Shown here: one piece after another, positions 7,405 through 14,407 of the stretch | Numbering within the stretch: the first letter of the stretch is position 1 | How the letters are laid out: each line of letters starts with the position of its first letter | NCBI RefSeq assembly: GCF_000341125.1 | Contig: NZ_ANBC01000138.1 | Span: 1-36,248, forward strand | DNA: 36,248 bases | From: Nocardiopsis lucentensis DSM 44048 | GTDB taxonomy: Bacteria; Actinomycetota; Actinomycetes; Streptosporangiales; Streptosporangiaceae | Reading direction: 5' to 3' | Notes under the pieces: generated by a model | What the model was told of the DNA's origin: nothing | Database searches by the model: none | The model's input: only the letters and a program-made list of their open reading frames with translations | Position numbers and translations under genes: made by a program

Positions 7405-8150
7405 TCAGACGGCCAGGTCCAAGACGGTGAAGTCGATCTCGTCCAGGGCGGGGTCGAACGCCTCCGGTTCGACCCCCAGCACGTCGGTGGCGTAGGCACC
7501 GAACCGGGAGATGTGGACGCGGATGTAGGGGGACAGGGCGGCGATCTCCTCGGCGGTGACGGTCCACCCCTGCCTGACCAGGTCGCGCACCACCTCGGCG
7601 ATGTCCAGGGCGTTGTGGAAGATGACCAGGTTGACCAGCAACGTGTTGAGCTTGATGAGCTTCTCCTGCTCGTCGGGGTCGTTGTCGGCCAGCACCCCGT
7701 TGTTGCCGAACCGCAGCCACGCCGAGAAGCCGTTGTAGGACTCGGCCTTGTTGGTGGCCGCGGTGATCCGCGCCCGCAACTGGGGGGTCGTTCAAAAAGC
7801 GCAGCAGCGCCACAGTGCGCACCGACCGGCCGACCTCGCGGAACACCTTGTAGATGCGGTTCTTGCGCGAGTTGGAGCGCAGACGGCGCATCAGCGTGGC
7901 CGAGGACAGCCGCCCCTGGCTGATGGAGATGGCGACCTGCATCAGGTCGCGCCAGTGCCGCTCGATCAGCTTCCAGTCGATGACGTTGCGGCCCCGCTCC
8001 CCGTACAGCTCGTCGGTGCTGGGGTAGAGCATCTTGTCCGAGGCTCGGAAGAAGGTGAGGTCGGCGAAGTTGCGGATCCGGGGCATCAGGTCGAACCCGA
8101 ACAGGGTGGCCAGGGTGAACACCGGCGCCGACTGGCCTTCAGGGGGTATC
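7405..8150 (-). pseudogene. Tn3-family transposase, C-terminal remnant with frameshift
   Basis: About 245 residues from the C-terminal third of a TnpA transposase. Recognisable blocks are GQSAPVFTLATLFGFDLMPR, DLTFFRASDKMLYP, ERHWRDLMQVAISISQGRLS, then LTATNKAE-like RITAATNKAESYNGFSAWLRF and ending VLDLAV. The first roughly 700 residues are absent; upstream of GQSAPVF the frame turns into unrelated basic sequence near 8150. A frameshift splits the piece in a run of six G (7782-7787, six C on the coding strand): with five, the frame would read continuously as FLNDPQLRARI. The product cannot transpose. No terminal repeat could be assigned with confidence. Confidence 0.85.
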
Positions 8151-8340
8151 GAACGCCGCGCATGGTAGCGCTGACGCTTCAGAGCTCGCCTGGCACTTCG
8201 CCGAATCGCAACCAGTAGCAAGCGCAGACCTCTACGCCTTGGTAAGAGCGTGGCCGTTGACCAGCCCATTGTCGTTTTCCGGCGTACTTGGTTCACTCCC
8301 CAAGTCAGGTCGTGAACAGCGGCGAACGGAGTTGAATCAA
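8151..8340. other. Unassigned stretch upstream of the Tn3 remnant
   Basis: About 190 bp of lower-GC DNA between the Tn3 remnant and the first long direct repeat. A plus-strand frame reads VAVDQPIVVFRRTWFTPQVR and stops around 8314; it looks like the tail of a protein but has no start or recognised family. Confidence 0.25.
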
Positions 8341-8614
8341 CCACGCCACCCAGCGCGGCATCTCTCCTCGGGAGCCCGCCGGGAAGTCACCATGCCGCGA
8401 CGCCGTCGGGCGTTTCGTGCGGAGCGCCCGACGGCACCTGAGAGGCCACGCTCCAGCTCGCGATCTGGAGCAAATCTGGAGCGATGGAACCGCTCCAGGC
8501 CCTCTCAACCCACGTCAGACCACGCGAGAATCCCGAGGTTCAGCGCTCTGAACTGCGCATACGCGATTGACGTGCTGGTCGACGGAGACCCTCAGTAGGC
8601 CTGAGGAAGACCGG
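8341..8614. repeat. Long direct repeat, copy 1 (structured, ~274 bp)
   Basis: This segment recurs at 10418-10689 in the same orientation with roughly 90% identity. Conserved substructures are: a perfect 11-bp hairpin GCCGTCGGGCG (8402-8412) with CGCCCGACGGC (8425-8435) around a 12-base loop; tandem ATCTGGAGC units spaced 11 bp; and CTGGAGCG-N7-CGCTCCAG. Outer GAGAGG and CCTCTC segments could close a branched fold. Copy 1 also has GTTCAG-CGCT-CTGAAC, which is degraded in copy 2. A related double ATCTGGAGC motif occurs again at 8733-8752. Confidence 0.8.
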
Positions 8615-8780
8615 ATTATTAAGATGCATCGGTATACGGTGCCCGACGAGGCTGGCCAACTCCTGTAAGACCAGGTCAAAAGAGCACTACACAGCTTGGG
8701 GAGTCGCTTCATTTCCAGGATCTCGGCTTGGATCTGGAGCACATCTGGAGCGGATCCCGGGGTCCCCCGAAGGAACCGGA

Positions 8781-9043
8781 ATGAGTAAGCAGACCGAAGC
8801 GGGTACGGGGCTCTCACCCGAGGTGATGGGCAACGAGAAGTGGCACGACACCACTCACGCGGTTTCGTCCCGGGCTCCCGCGACGGTGAGTTCGACATCC
8901 CCGAGGAGTACCTCACCGAGGGGGAACGGCGGATCCAGAACCGCGAGGTCGACATTGAGGTGGTGTGGGTTCCCTCCCCGCTGAATACCCCGGAGGCGAT
9001 GGCCGCGTACCACCGCCGCGAAGCGGCGTCGCAGGACGGCTGA
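8781..9043 (+). pseudogene. Small phage/plasmid-like gene, frameshifted relic
   Basis: ATG 8781 follows an AAGGAA ribosome site and opens a frame reading MSKQTEAGTGLSPEVMGNEK. The natural-looking continuation lies in another frame from about 8850: RGFVPGSRDGEFDIPEEYLT, then RRIQNREVDIEVVWVPSP and ending EAASQDG at 9043. The two pieces together would make an acidic protein of about 85 residues, so a frameshift near 8840-8855 is likely; alternatively the second part starts at GTG 8840 on its own. No family is recognised. The setting, between long direct repeats, suggests remains of an integrated element. Confidence 0.4.
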
Positions 9044-9341
9044 GTTGCTGATGGGTGGCCCGCTTTCTCGGCGGGGCACCCACTCGTGCTACCGGCAGTG
9101 GGTCAGTCGGCGTACCGCGTGGTCGTAGACCCCCGAGACCGTCTCGACCGCGTGCCCGTTCTGCTAGGTCATGCTCGGCGACGCGATCAACGAGAAGAAG
9201 TCGCAGGGCGAGGCCGAGGAGTCGCTGGAGGGGGTGGGGCCAGGCCCGCTTCCCGGCCCGACGCGGGCACGTTCCTGCTCCAGGTGTTCACCGCCCGGCT
9301 GGCCTCGGCGGGCATCCCGGTCCTGGTGCTCCGGGGTTTCG
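9044..9341. other. Decayed sequence with short coding scraps
   Basis: No intact gene. Plus-strand scraps such as MLGDAINEKKSQGEAEESLE (from 9171) and TFLLQVFTARLASAGIPVLV (ending about 9349) sit in different frames and look like pieces of one or two genes broken by indels. No function can be given. Confidence 0.3.
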
Positions 9342-9842
9342 TCAGCTAGTCCCATCCGGACCTTGTACGAGCCCTGGGTCAACTGACAGGCGGTCGGCCT
9401 GGTTAACGCGCTTGATGCGGAAGGCGTCCAAGATTGCGTCGGCGATCAGCGCAGGCATCTCACCGTCCGGGCGGCGCACCCCGAGTTGCGCCTCGATCTC
9501 ATCCGCGATCACATCGGCGAGTTCACGGGCGACTGCACGCTTGTCCATCGCACCGTCTTCCTCTGTGCCGGGTGGATGGGGAGCCTGAAAGGGGCCGGGG
9601 TCGATGGCGGCGTAAGCGCGGTTCATTACGGTTTGGTAGTCGTCAGTGCCGAGCCCTGGGATGAGCGGCGCGAGCGCCTGCTGTACGTCGGACAGCACCT
9701 TCTGCTCGACGGGTCTCTCCGATTCGATCGAGGTCAGGTCGTGCGCGAACTCTGCAAAGGCGATCAGTTCGTGTAGAACCGCCGCCTCGGCCTGCGACAT
9801 GCCCAGGGTCACGGACCCATCAGGGGCGTCGGTTGCACGCAT
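9342..9842 (-). CDS. Hypothetical protein, possible fusion of two small mobile-element proteins
   Basis: A 166-residue acidic protein starting at ATG 9842 with TAGGAG as ribosome site. The first ~100 residues include LGMSQAEAAVLHELIAFAEF and end around PPGTEEDGA. The second part begins at an internal methionine (MDKRAVARELADVIADEIEA) preceded by GAGGAAGACGG, and resembles a stand-alone small protein of the type found in actinobacterial phages and plasmids (general resemblance only). The gene may thus be two genes joined in frame, or one gene with an internal start. The C-terminal tail after about residue 148 looks unnatural, suggesting read-through into foreign sequence. Confidence 0.5.
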   Translation of the reverse strand: MRATDAPDGSVTLGMSQAEAAVLHELIAFAEFAHDLTSIESERPVEQKVLSDVQQALAPLIPGLGTDDYQTVMNRAYAAIDPGPFQAPHPPGTEEDGAMDKRAVARELADVIADEIEAQLGVRRPDGEMPALIADAILDAFRIKRVNQADRLSVDPGLVQGPDGTS

Positions 9843-9991
9843 CGCATCGCTCCTACATCCGCAGGTCGGTGTGTTCCGTCCTGTCCATCATCGAGCGATT
9901 CTCTCAGAGGCTACCGACGAGCCGTCTCCCTGTCTCGCGTGCAGGTAGGAGCAACAGGTCACGGCCATCGGTTGCGGCCGGTGAGAGGTAG
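9843..9991. other. Upstream region of the hypothetical gene
   Basis: About 150 bp with no recognisable gene. It must contain the promoter of the minus-strand hypothetical gene, but no convincing -35/-10 pair was seen. Confidence 0.25.
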
Positions 9992-10135
9992 GAGGGACTA
10001 CCGCCAAAACCCGTAGCAATCCTCGGCCCCGTACCAGCCGTCACTGCGGTCGACCATTTCACCGCTGAGGCCGGCCGGGCCGTCATCGCGGAGAACTGCG
10101 CGGCCTACGTCGCCGAATACGGTGAGCCCGCGTAG
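9992..10135 (+). pseudogene. C-terminal coding scrap of an unknown small protein
   Basis: A 47-codon plus-strand frame bounded upstream by an in-frame TAG and lacking any start codon. It reads VAILGPVPAVTAVDHFTAEA followed by an alanine-rich helix and ends YVAEYGEPA at TAG 10133-10135. The residue pattern is protein-like but unidentified. It fits the decayed mobile region around it. Confidence 0.3.
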
Positions 10136-10182
10136 TCACTCGTCGTCGGGCTGACAGAGAACCCGATGGGTCGGCGCCATCA

Positions 10183-10239
10183 GAACGGCCAGTGACGTTA
10201 GCGGGCTGTCCCGGCGCGGCTTACCGCCACTGGCCGTTC
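10183..10239. repeat. 12-bp perfect inverted repeat
   Basis: GAACGGCCAGTG (10183-10194) and CACTGGCCGTTC (10228-10239) are perfectly complementary around a 33-base loop. It is not followed by a T-run in either direction. It may be a recombination or protein-binding site of the decayed element, or a hairpin terminator for the scrap upstream. Confidence 0.4.
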
Positions 10240-10417
10240 GGTTGCTGTTCAAGCCCCGAGACCGTCAGCATCTCCATCCCGGACCCCGACGACGTCGCTA
10301 TCACATGGGGTCAGCCGACAGCGGGTGAGGACCGCGACACCGCCGAGTTCGTCGTCCGGCCCTGTCTCAGACCTCGTGTCAGGTACGGATGGGCACTGGT
10401 CACACGAACGACACCGA

Positions 10418-10689
10418 CCACGCCAGTCAGCGCGGCACCTCTCCTCGGGACCCCGCCGGGAAGTCACCATGCCGACGCCGTCGGGCGCTCCACACAGAAC
10501 GCCCGACGGCACCTGAGAGGCCACGCTCCAGGTCGCGATCTGGAGCGAATCTGGAGCGATGGAACCGCTCCAGGCCCTCTCAACCCACGTCAGACCACGC
10601 GAGAATCCCGAGGTTCATCGCTCTGATCTGCGCATACGCGATTGACGTGCTGTTCGGAGGAGACCCCCAGTAGGCCTGAGGAAGACCGG
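10418..10689. repeat. Long direct repeat, copy 2 (structured, ~272 bp)
   Basis: Second copy of the segment at 8341-8614. The stem GCCGTCGGGCG (10477-10487) with CGCCCGACGGC (10500-10510) is identical to copy 1, while the 12-base loop between is completely different. This suggests selection on the fold rather than the sequence. The stretch from the second stem to the TAG at 10671-10673 has no indels relative to copy 1, so a basic reading frame (SGANLERWNRSRPSQPTS) is kept in both; whether it is translated is unknown. Copy 2 ends about 18 bp before the Gfo/Idh start codon, so it now forms that gene's upstream region. Confidence 0.8.
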
Positions 10690-10707
10690 GTTTTTAGGAT
10701 TGGCGTC

Positions 10708-11728
10708 ATGACGGATGGCGAAGGTGTGCTGCGTTGGGGCGTCATCGGCACGGGTGGGATCGCCCACTCCTTCCTGGAGGCGATGCAGGAGACGCCCACG
10801 GGGCGGGTGACGGCGGTGGGGTCGCGTTCGGCCGGGCGGGCCCGGGAGTTCGCCGACGCGTGGGGAATCCCGGTGAGCCACGGCGGTTACGCGGAGCTGG
10901 CCCGCGATGAGGGCGTGGACGCGGTGTACGTGGCCACCCCGCATCCGGGGCACCACCCGCACACGCTGACGTGTCTGGACGCGGGCAAGCACGTGCTCGT
11001 GGAGAAGCCGATGGCGATGAACGCCCTGCAGGTGGCGGAGATGGTGGCGGGGGGCCGTGGCGGTGGCCCGTTCCCGGGACCGTTTCCTCATGGAGGCGAT
11101 GTGGACCCGCTACCTTCCCGCCTATCGGCTGGCCCGTGACCTGGTGGCCGACGGGATGATCGGCCGGTTGTGCTCGCTGTCGGCGGAGTTCGGGATCAGT
11201 GTGCCCTTCGACCCCGACCACCGGCTGTTCAACACCGAGCTCGGCGGCGGAGCCCTGCTCGACCTGGGCGTGTACCCGCTGGCGCTGGCCACCGACTTCC
11301 TGGGGGAACTGACGGTGGTGGGGGCGACCCGCCAGTTGTCCCCCGACCGGATGGTGGACACCCACACCACCGTCCTGGCCCGTGGTGAGGGCGGGGTTTC
11401 GGCCACGCTGAGCTGCGCGTCGCGTTCGACGATGCCGGGCCGCGCGGTGCTGGTGGGCACCGAGGGGTGGTTGGAGCTGGACCGAACGTGGGCGCCGACC
11501 GAGGTGGCGGTGCACCGTGACGGCCGTGAACCGGAGGTGTTCCACCGCCCCTACCGCGGCAACGGTTATGTGCACGAGGTCGAAGAGGTCGCGCGGCGCG
11601 TGGCCGAGGGGCGGACCCAGAGCCCGGACATGCCGTGGTCGGAGAGTCTGCGGTTGGCGCGGTTGATGGATCTGGTCCGTGACGTCGGCGGGTTCGTCGA
11701 CGAGGGCGCTGAGGCGGTCGCGGGCTGA
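10708..11728 (+). pseudogene. Gfo/Idh/MocA-family oxidoreductase, single frameshift
   Basis: Two frames together encode a roughly 339-residue NAD(P)-dependent dehydrogenase. The first starts at ATG 10708 with the Rossmann motif WGVIGTGGIAHSFLEAM and contains the family motif HVLVEKPMAMN. The second continues from about 11055 with RDRFLMEAMWTRYLP, GGGALLDLGVYPLAL and a complete C-terminus. The break is in a run of six G (11049-11054); five would join the halves as MVAGAVAVARSRD. Either the gene is recently inactivated or the extra base is a sequencing error. Relatives oxidise or reduce sugars and related polyols; the substrate is not readable here. The ATG has only a weak AGGA upstream and lies directly after the long direct repeat. 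Confidence 0.85.
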
Positions 11729-11761
11729 TCGGTTCTCGGCGGCGGCGCGGACCCCGCCCTC

Positions 11762-12688
11762 TCAGGTCCGGGGGGTCGACAGCAGACCGGAGGCGCCCGC
11801 GCCCGTGGGCGTCGCGGTCCTGACGTCCTCGGTGTGGTCGGGGGCGGGACGGGTGCCGTTCGCGGTGCGGTGGCGCAGGCGTGCCCGGAGGCGTCGGGCG
11901 GCGGCCACGCGGGCGAGCGCGTGGACGTTGGTGCGTGCCACGACCAGGACGGCGTCCTTGGGGCCGACGGTGTCGTCGAAGTAGTCGTCGATGCCGGTGT
12001 CCCCGCTGCGCGGTCGGATTCCGTAGATGTCTCCGTCGAACATGCGGTAGGCGTCGCGGACGACCAGGGTGTCGGGGTGCAGGCGCGGGCCGTCGCCCAG
12101 CCATTCGGCGGCCTCTCCCGCCAGGCGGCGGATCAGACTGGGCAGGGCGCGGTGCCGGTCGGGGAAGACGCGGCGGGTGCCCAGGCCCCTGCGCCACCCC
12201 GCGTAGACGGCCGGGTGGCGGGTGCGCAGGACCACATAGGTGTTGGACAGGGGGTGGGCGAGGACCTCCCGGGTGAGGAAGTGGGTCATCAGCGCCGTGG
12301 ACAGGCCGAAGCGGCGGTGGGCGGGGACCACGCCGGCGGCGTCCAGGTAGAGGGAACGCCGGGAGGCCAGGCGGAGGCGGTGGTAGCCGCCCCATCCGAC
12401 GGGGGTGTCGTCCGGGCCGAGGATGAGGGCCAGGGTGGTGATCCGGTCGAAGAAGCCGGACTGGACGCGGGTGTGCCAGTAGCCGGAGTGGTCGGCTCCG
12501 AAGGCGCGTTCGGCCAGGTCGCGCAGGGTGATGTGGAGGCGGTCGCGGCTGCGGGCGGAGAGGGCGCGGGGGTGGTCCCAGCGGGCGACGCGGTAGCCGG
12601 GGGCCAGGTCGTGGAGGGTCGGCGGGCAGTTGAGGTGCCGCAGTTCGGGGCACCTGGGTCGGGTGGGCACGCACACCCCTACTTTCAT
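11762..12688 (-). CDS. GNAT-like acetyltransferase
   Basis: A 308-residue cytoplasmic protein. The core contains LYLDAAGVVPAHRRFGLSTALM, which resembles the acetyl-CoA pyrophosphate-binding loop (R-x-x-G-x) of GNAT enzymes, followed by NTYVVLRTRHPAVYAGWRR, like the late conserved strand/helix. The C-terminal 80 residues are Arg-rich and probably unstructured. ATG 12688 was taken because the frame opens there; the upstream sequence GTAGAGTA is at best a weak ribosome site and the transcript may be leaderless, so a start further inside is possible. Substrate unknown. It converges on the Gfo/Idh gene with a 33-bp gap. Confidence 0.6.
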   Translation of the reverse strand: MKVGVCVPTRPRCPELRHLNCPPTLHDLAPGYRVARWDHPRALSARSRDRLHITLRDLAERAFGADHSGYWHTRVQSGFFDRITTLALILGPDDTPVGWGGYHRLRLASRRSLYLDAAGVVPAHRRFGLSTALMTHFLTREVLAHPLSNTYVVLRTRHPAVYAGWRRGLGTRRVFPDRHRALPSLIRRLAGEAAEWLGDGPRLHPDTLVVRDAYRMFDGDIYGIRPRSGDTGIDDYFDDTVGPKDAVLVVARTNVHALARVAAARRLRARLRHRTANGTRPAPDHTEDVRTATPTGAGASGLLSTPRT

Positions 12689-12796
12689 TACTCTACGAAG
12701 GCAAGTAACTCCTTAGCGTAGTTCTTTGGTGGGGGTGCGTGGGCTACTTCCCGAAGTCGGTGTCGGACGCGGCCCTCGGGGGCGCCGTATCGGGGG
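12689..12796. other. Intergenic gap between WYL regulator and acetyltransferase
   Basis: 108 bp, AT-richer near 12690-12730 on the acetyltransferase side, probably its promoter. No clear hexamers or terminator hairpin could be assigned. Confidence 0.3.
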
Positions 12797-13756
12797 TCAG
12801 AACCCGGTGGAGGCGCGGTGGAGGCGGGCCGCCAGGAGTGCCATCTGCTCACGGAGCTCGTCAGGTTCCTCCACCTCCATGTCCATGTCGAGCATGCCCA
12901 GGTAGCAGGCCATGTGGAGCATGGAGTTCCCGGCGCACACCAGGACACAGGCGTTCTCGTCGACCGGTTCGATGTGGCCGAACCACTCGCCGACGCGGCG
13001 GTGGGCCTCCTCCGCGGACACGAACAGGCGGATCCGCGCCCTGTTCGGCCACATGTGCACGTCCATGCGCTCGGCCAGGTAGGCGGCCACGCCCTGTTCC
13101 GGAGGGTCGCGGGGCGGAACGCGTGGACCCGTGGGCGTCAGGGGCCGCATCCGGTCCACGCGGAAGGCACGCCAGTCGTCACGGTCGTTGTCCCAGGCCA
13201 CCAGGTACCAGCGCCGTCCTCGGGCGACCAGGCGCAGGGGTTCGACGGTGCGGCGGGTGGGGCTTCCGTCGTGGCGCTGGTAGTCGAACCTGAGCCGTTC
13301 GCTGTCGCGGCAGGCGGCGGCCACCAGCGCCAGGGTGTCGGCGTCGACGACCGGTCCCGCGGCGGGCATGGGGACGGTGAAGGCACCCAGGGCGTCGACC
13401 CGGCGGCGCAGGCGCGAGGGCAGGACCTGGAGGAGTTTGGCCAGGGCGCGCACCGAGGTCTCCTCGATCCCCGTGACCCCGCCCTGAGCGGCGGTGCGCA
13501 GCCCCACGGCGACGGCGACGGCCTCGTCGTCGTCCAGGAGCAGGGGCGGCAGGGCGGCTCCGGCACCCAGTTGGTAGCCGCCGCCGGTGCCCATGGCGGC
13601 CTCGATGGGGTAACCGAGTTCACGCAGGCGGTCGATGTCGCGGCGCACGGTGCGCGGGCTGACCTCCAGGCGGTCGGCGAGGTCGGCGCCCGGCCACTCC
13701 CGGCGTGTCTGGAGCAGGGACAGCAGACGCAGCAGGCGGGCCGAGGTCGCTTTCAT
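12797..13756 (-). CDS. WYL-domain transcriptional regulator (DeoR/YafY type)
   Basis: A 319-residue DNA-binding protein. Residues 1-60 form a winged helix (ADLADRLEVSPRTVRRDIDR). Residues about 135-220 hold a WYL domain, with RRTVEPLRLVARGRRWYLVA and WRAFRVDRM. The C-terminal WCX-like segment ends at TGF. WYL domains sense small ligands or nucleic acid; in this subfamily the target is usually an adjacent gene. ATG 13756 has GGAGGAG about 6 bases upstream, which decides it over the longer frame. A 13-bp-arm perfect palindrome lies 88 bp upstream and is the likely autoregulatory site. It follows the RidA gene on the same strand with a 157-bp gap, so it could also be a regulator of the lanthipeptide region (inference). 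Confidence 0.9.
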   Translation of the reverse strand: MKATSARLLRLLSLLQTRREWPGADLADRLEVSPRTVRRDIDRLRELGYPIEAAMGTGGGYQLGAGAALPPLLLDDDEAVAVAVGLRTAAQGGVTGIEETSVRALAKLLQVLPSRLRRRVDALGAFTVPMPAAGPVVDADTLALVAAACRDSERLRFDYQRHDGSPTRRTVEPLRLVARGRRWYLVAWDNDRDDWRAFRVDRMRPLTPTGPRVPPRDPPEQGVAAYLAERMDVHMWPNRARIRLFVSAEEAHRRVGEWFGHIEPVDENACVLVCAGNSMLHMACYLGMLDMDMEVEEPDELREQMALLAARLHRASTGF

Positions 13757-13843
13757 CGGGCTCCTCCGGGGCGGACGGCGGAGAGGTCGCGCGTGCGACC
13801 CGCGGGCCCCGCCGTGAAATGGTGTGTGCCCGCAGTCTGCCAG

Positions 13844-13872
13844 GGGTGGAGGACAGCAACTGTCCTCCACCC
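13844..13872. promoter_or_regulatory. Large palindrome upstream of the WYL regulator
   Basis: Perfect 13-base arms GGGTGGAGGACAG (13844-13856) and CTGTCCTCCACCC (13860-13872) around the three bases CAA. The GGACAG/CTGTCC core looks like a dimer operator. It lies between the RidA stop and the WYL start, so it could instead act as a RidA terminator on the minus strand, but no T-run follows. I favour an operator. Confidence 0.55.
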
Positions 13873-13913
13873 GTTGGGGTCGTGGGAACCACCCGGCTCC
13901 CGGACGCGCCGGT

Positions 13914-14312
13914 TCAGACGACGGCGACCGCCTCGACCTCGACCAGCTGGTCGTCGTAGCCGAGGACGGCCACGCCGAGCAGTGTGCTGGGGGCGTCGTG
14001 GTCGCCCATGTGGGCGCGGACGACGTCCCATGCCGCCACGAGGTCCTCCTGGCGGTTGGAGGCCACGTACACCGTCGTCTTGACGATGTCGGTCAGGTCC
14101 GCGTCGGCGCCTCGGAGCGCCGTGCGCAGGTTGCGCATCACCTGCTCGGCCTGGCCCGCGTAGTCGCCCACGGCGACGGTGGCGCCGTCCTCGTCCAGGG
14201 GGCAGGCCCCGGCGGTCCACACCACGGTCCCGGCCTCGGGCGCCGTGGCCGCGTAGGCGTAGTCCACGTGCTGGGTCAGGTTCTCGTTGCGGATCAGGGT
14301 GACCGCGCTCAA
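13914..14312 (-). CDS. RidA/YjgF-family protein
   Basis: A 132-residue small protein of the Rid superfamily, recognised from VVWTAGACPLDEDG, the EQVMRNLRTALRGADADLTD helix, VKTTVYVASNRQEDLVAAWD and the C-terminal LVEVEAVAVV. RidA proteins hydrolyse reactive enamine/imine intermediates. The position where active RidA has its catalytic arginine reads APSTLLGVA here, so the arginine appears to be missing and the protein may belong to a non-deaminase Rid group. Start: TTG at 14312, six bases after GGAGGTGG; no ATG or GTG is in range. It follows the lanthipeptide synthetase on the same strand after 95 bp and may be co-transcribed. Confidence 0.85.
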   Translation of the reverse strand: MSAVTLIRNENLTQHVDYAYAATAPEAGTVVWTAGACPLDEDGATVAVGDYAGQAEQVMRNLRTALRGADADLTDIVKTTVYVASNRQEDLVAAWDVVRAHMGDHDAPSTLLGVAVLGYDDQLVEVEAVAVV

Positions 14313-14407
14313 ACTCCACCTCCGTGTCGTCGTTGACTGCACTGGCAACGGGCCCGGTGGCGGCCCGGTTCCCGGTGGAGCGGAGCGTGGCGGCGGTGTC
14401 GTGGTGA
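14313..14407. other. Gap between lanthipeptide synthetase and RidA gene
   Basis: 95 bp containing CGGGCC-N7-GGCCCG, a modest hairpin, and the RidA ribosome site GGAGGTGG. No open frame of interest. Confidence 0.3.

Noticed and set aside
8521-8560. Possible tRNA T-arm-like sequence in the long repeat (GAATCCCGAGGTTC)
   Set aside because: Order and spacing do not match a T-loop (GGTTC...GAATC is inverted), and no acceptor stem or anticodon arm is present.
10192-10626. Plus-strand frame from 10192 across the second long repeat
   Set aside because: It starts inside an inverted repeat, lacks a ribosome site and reads through the repeat in a different frame from the one shared by both copies.
11229-12674. 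481-codon minus-strand Pro/Arg-rich frame
   Set aside because: Low-complexity shadow of the acetyltransferase and Gfo/Idh genes, typical for high-GC DNA.
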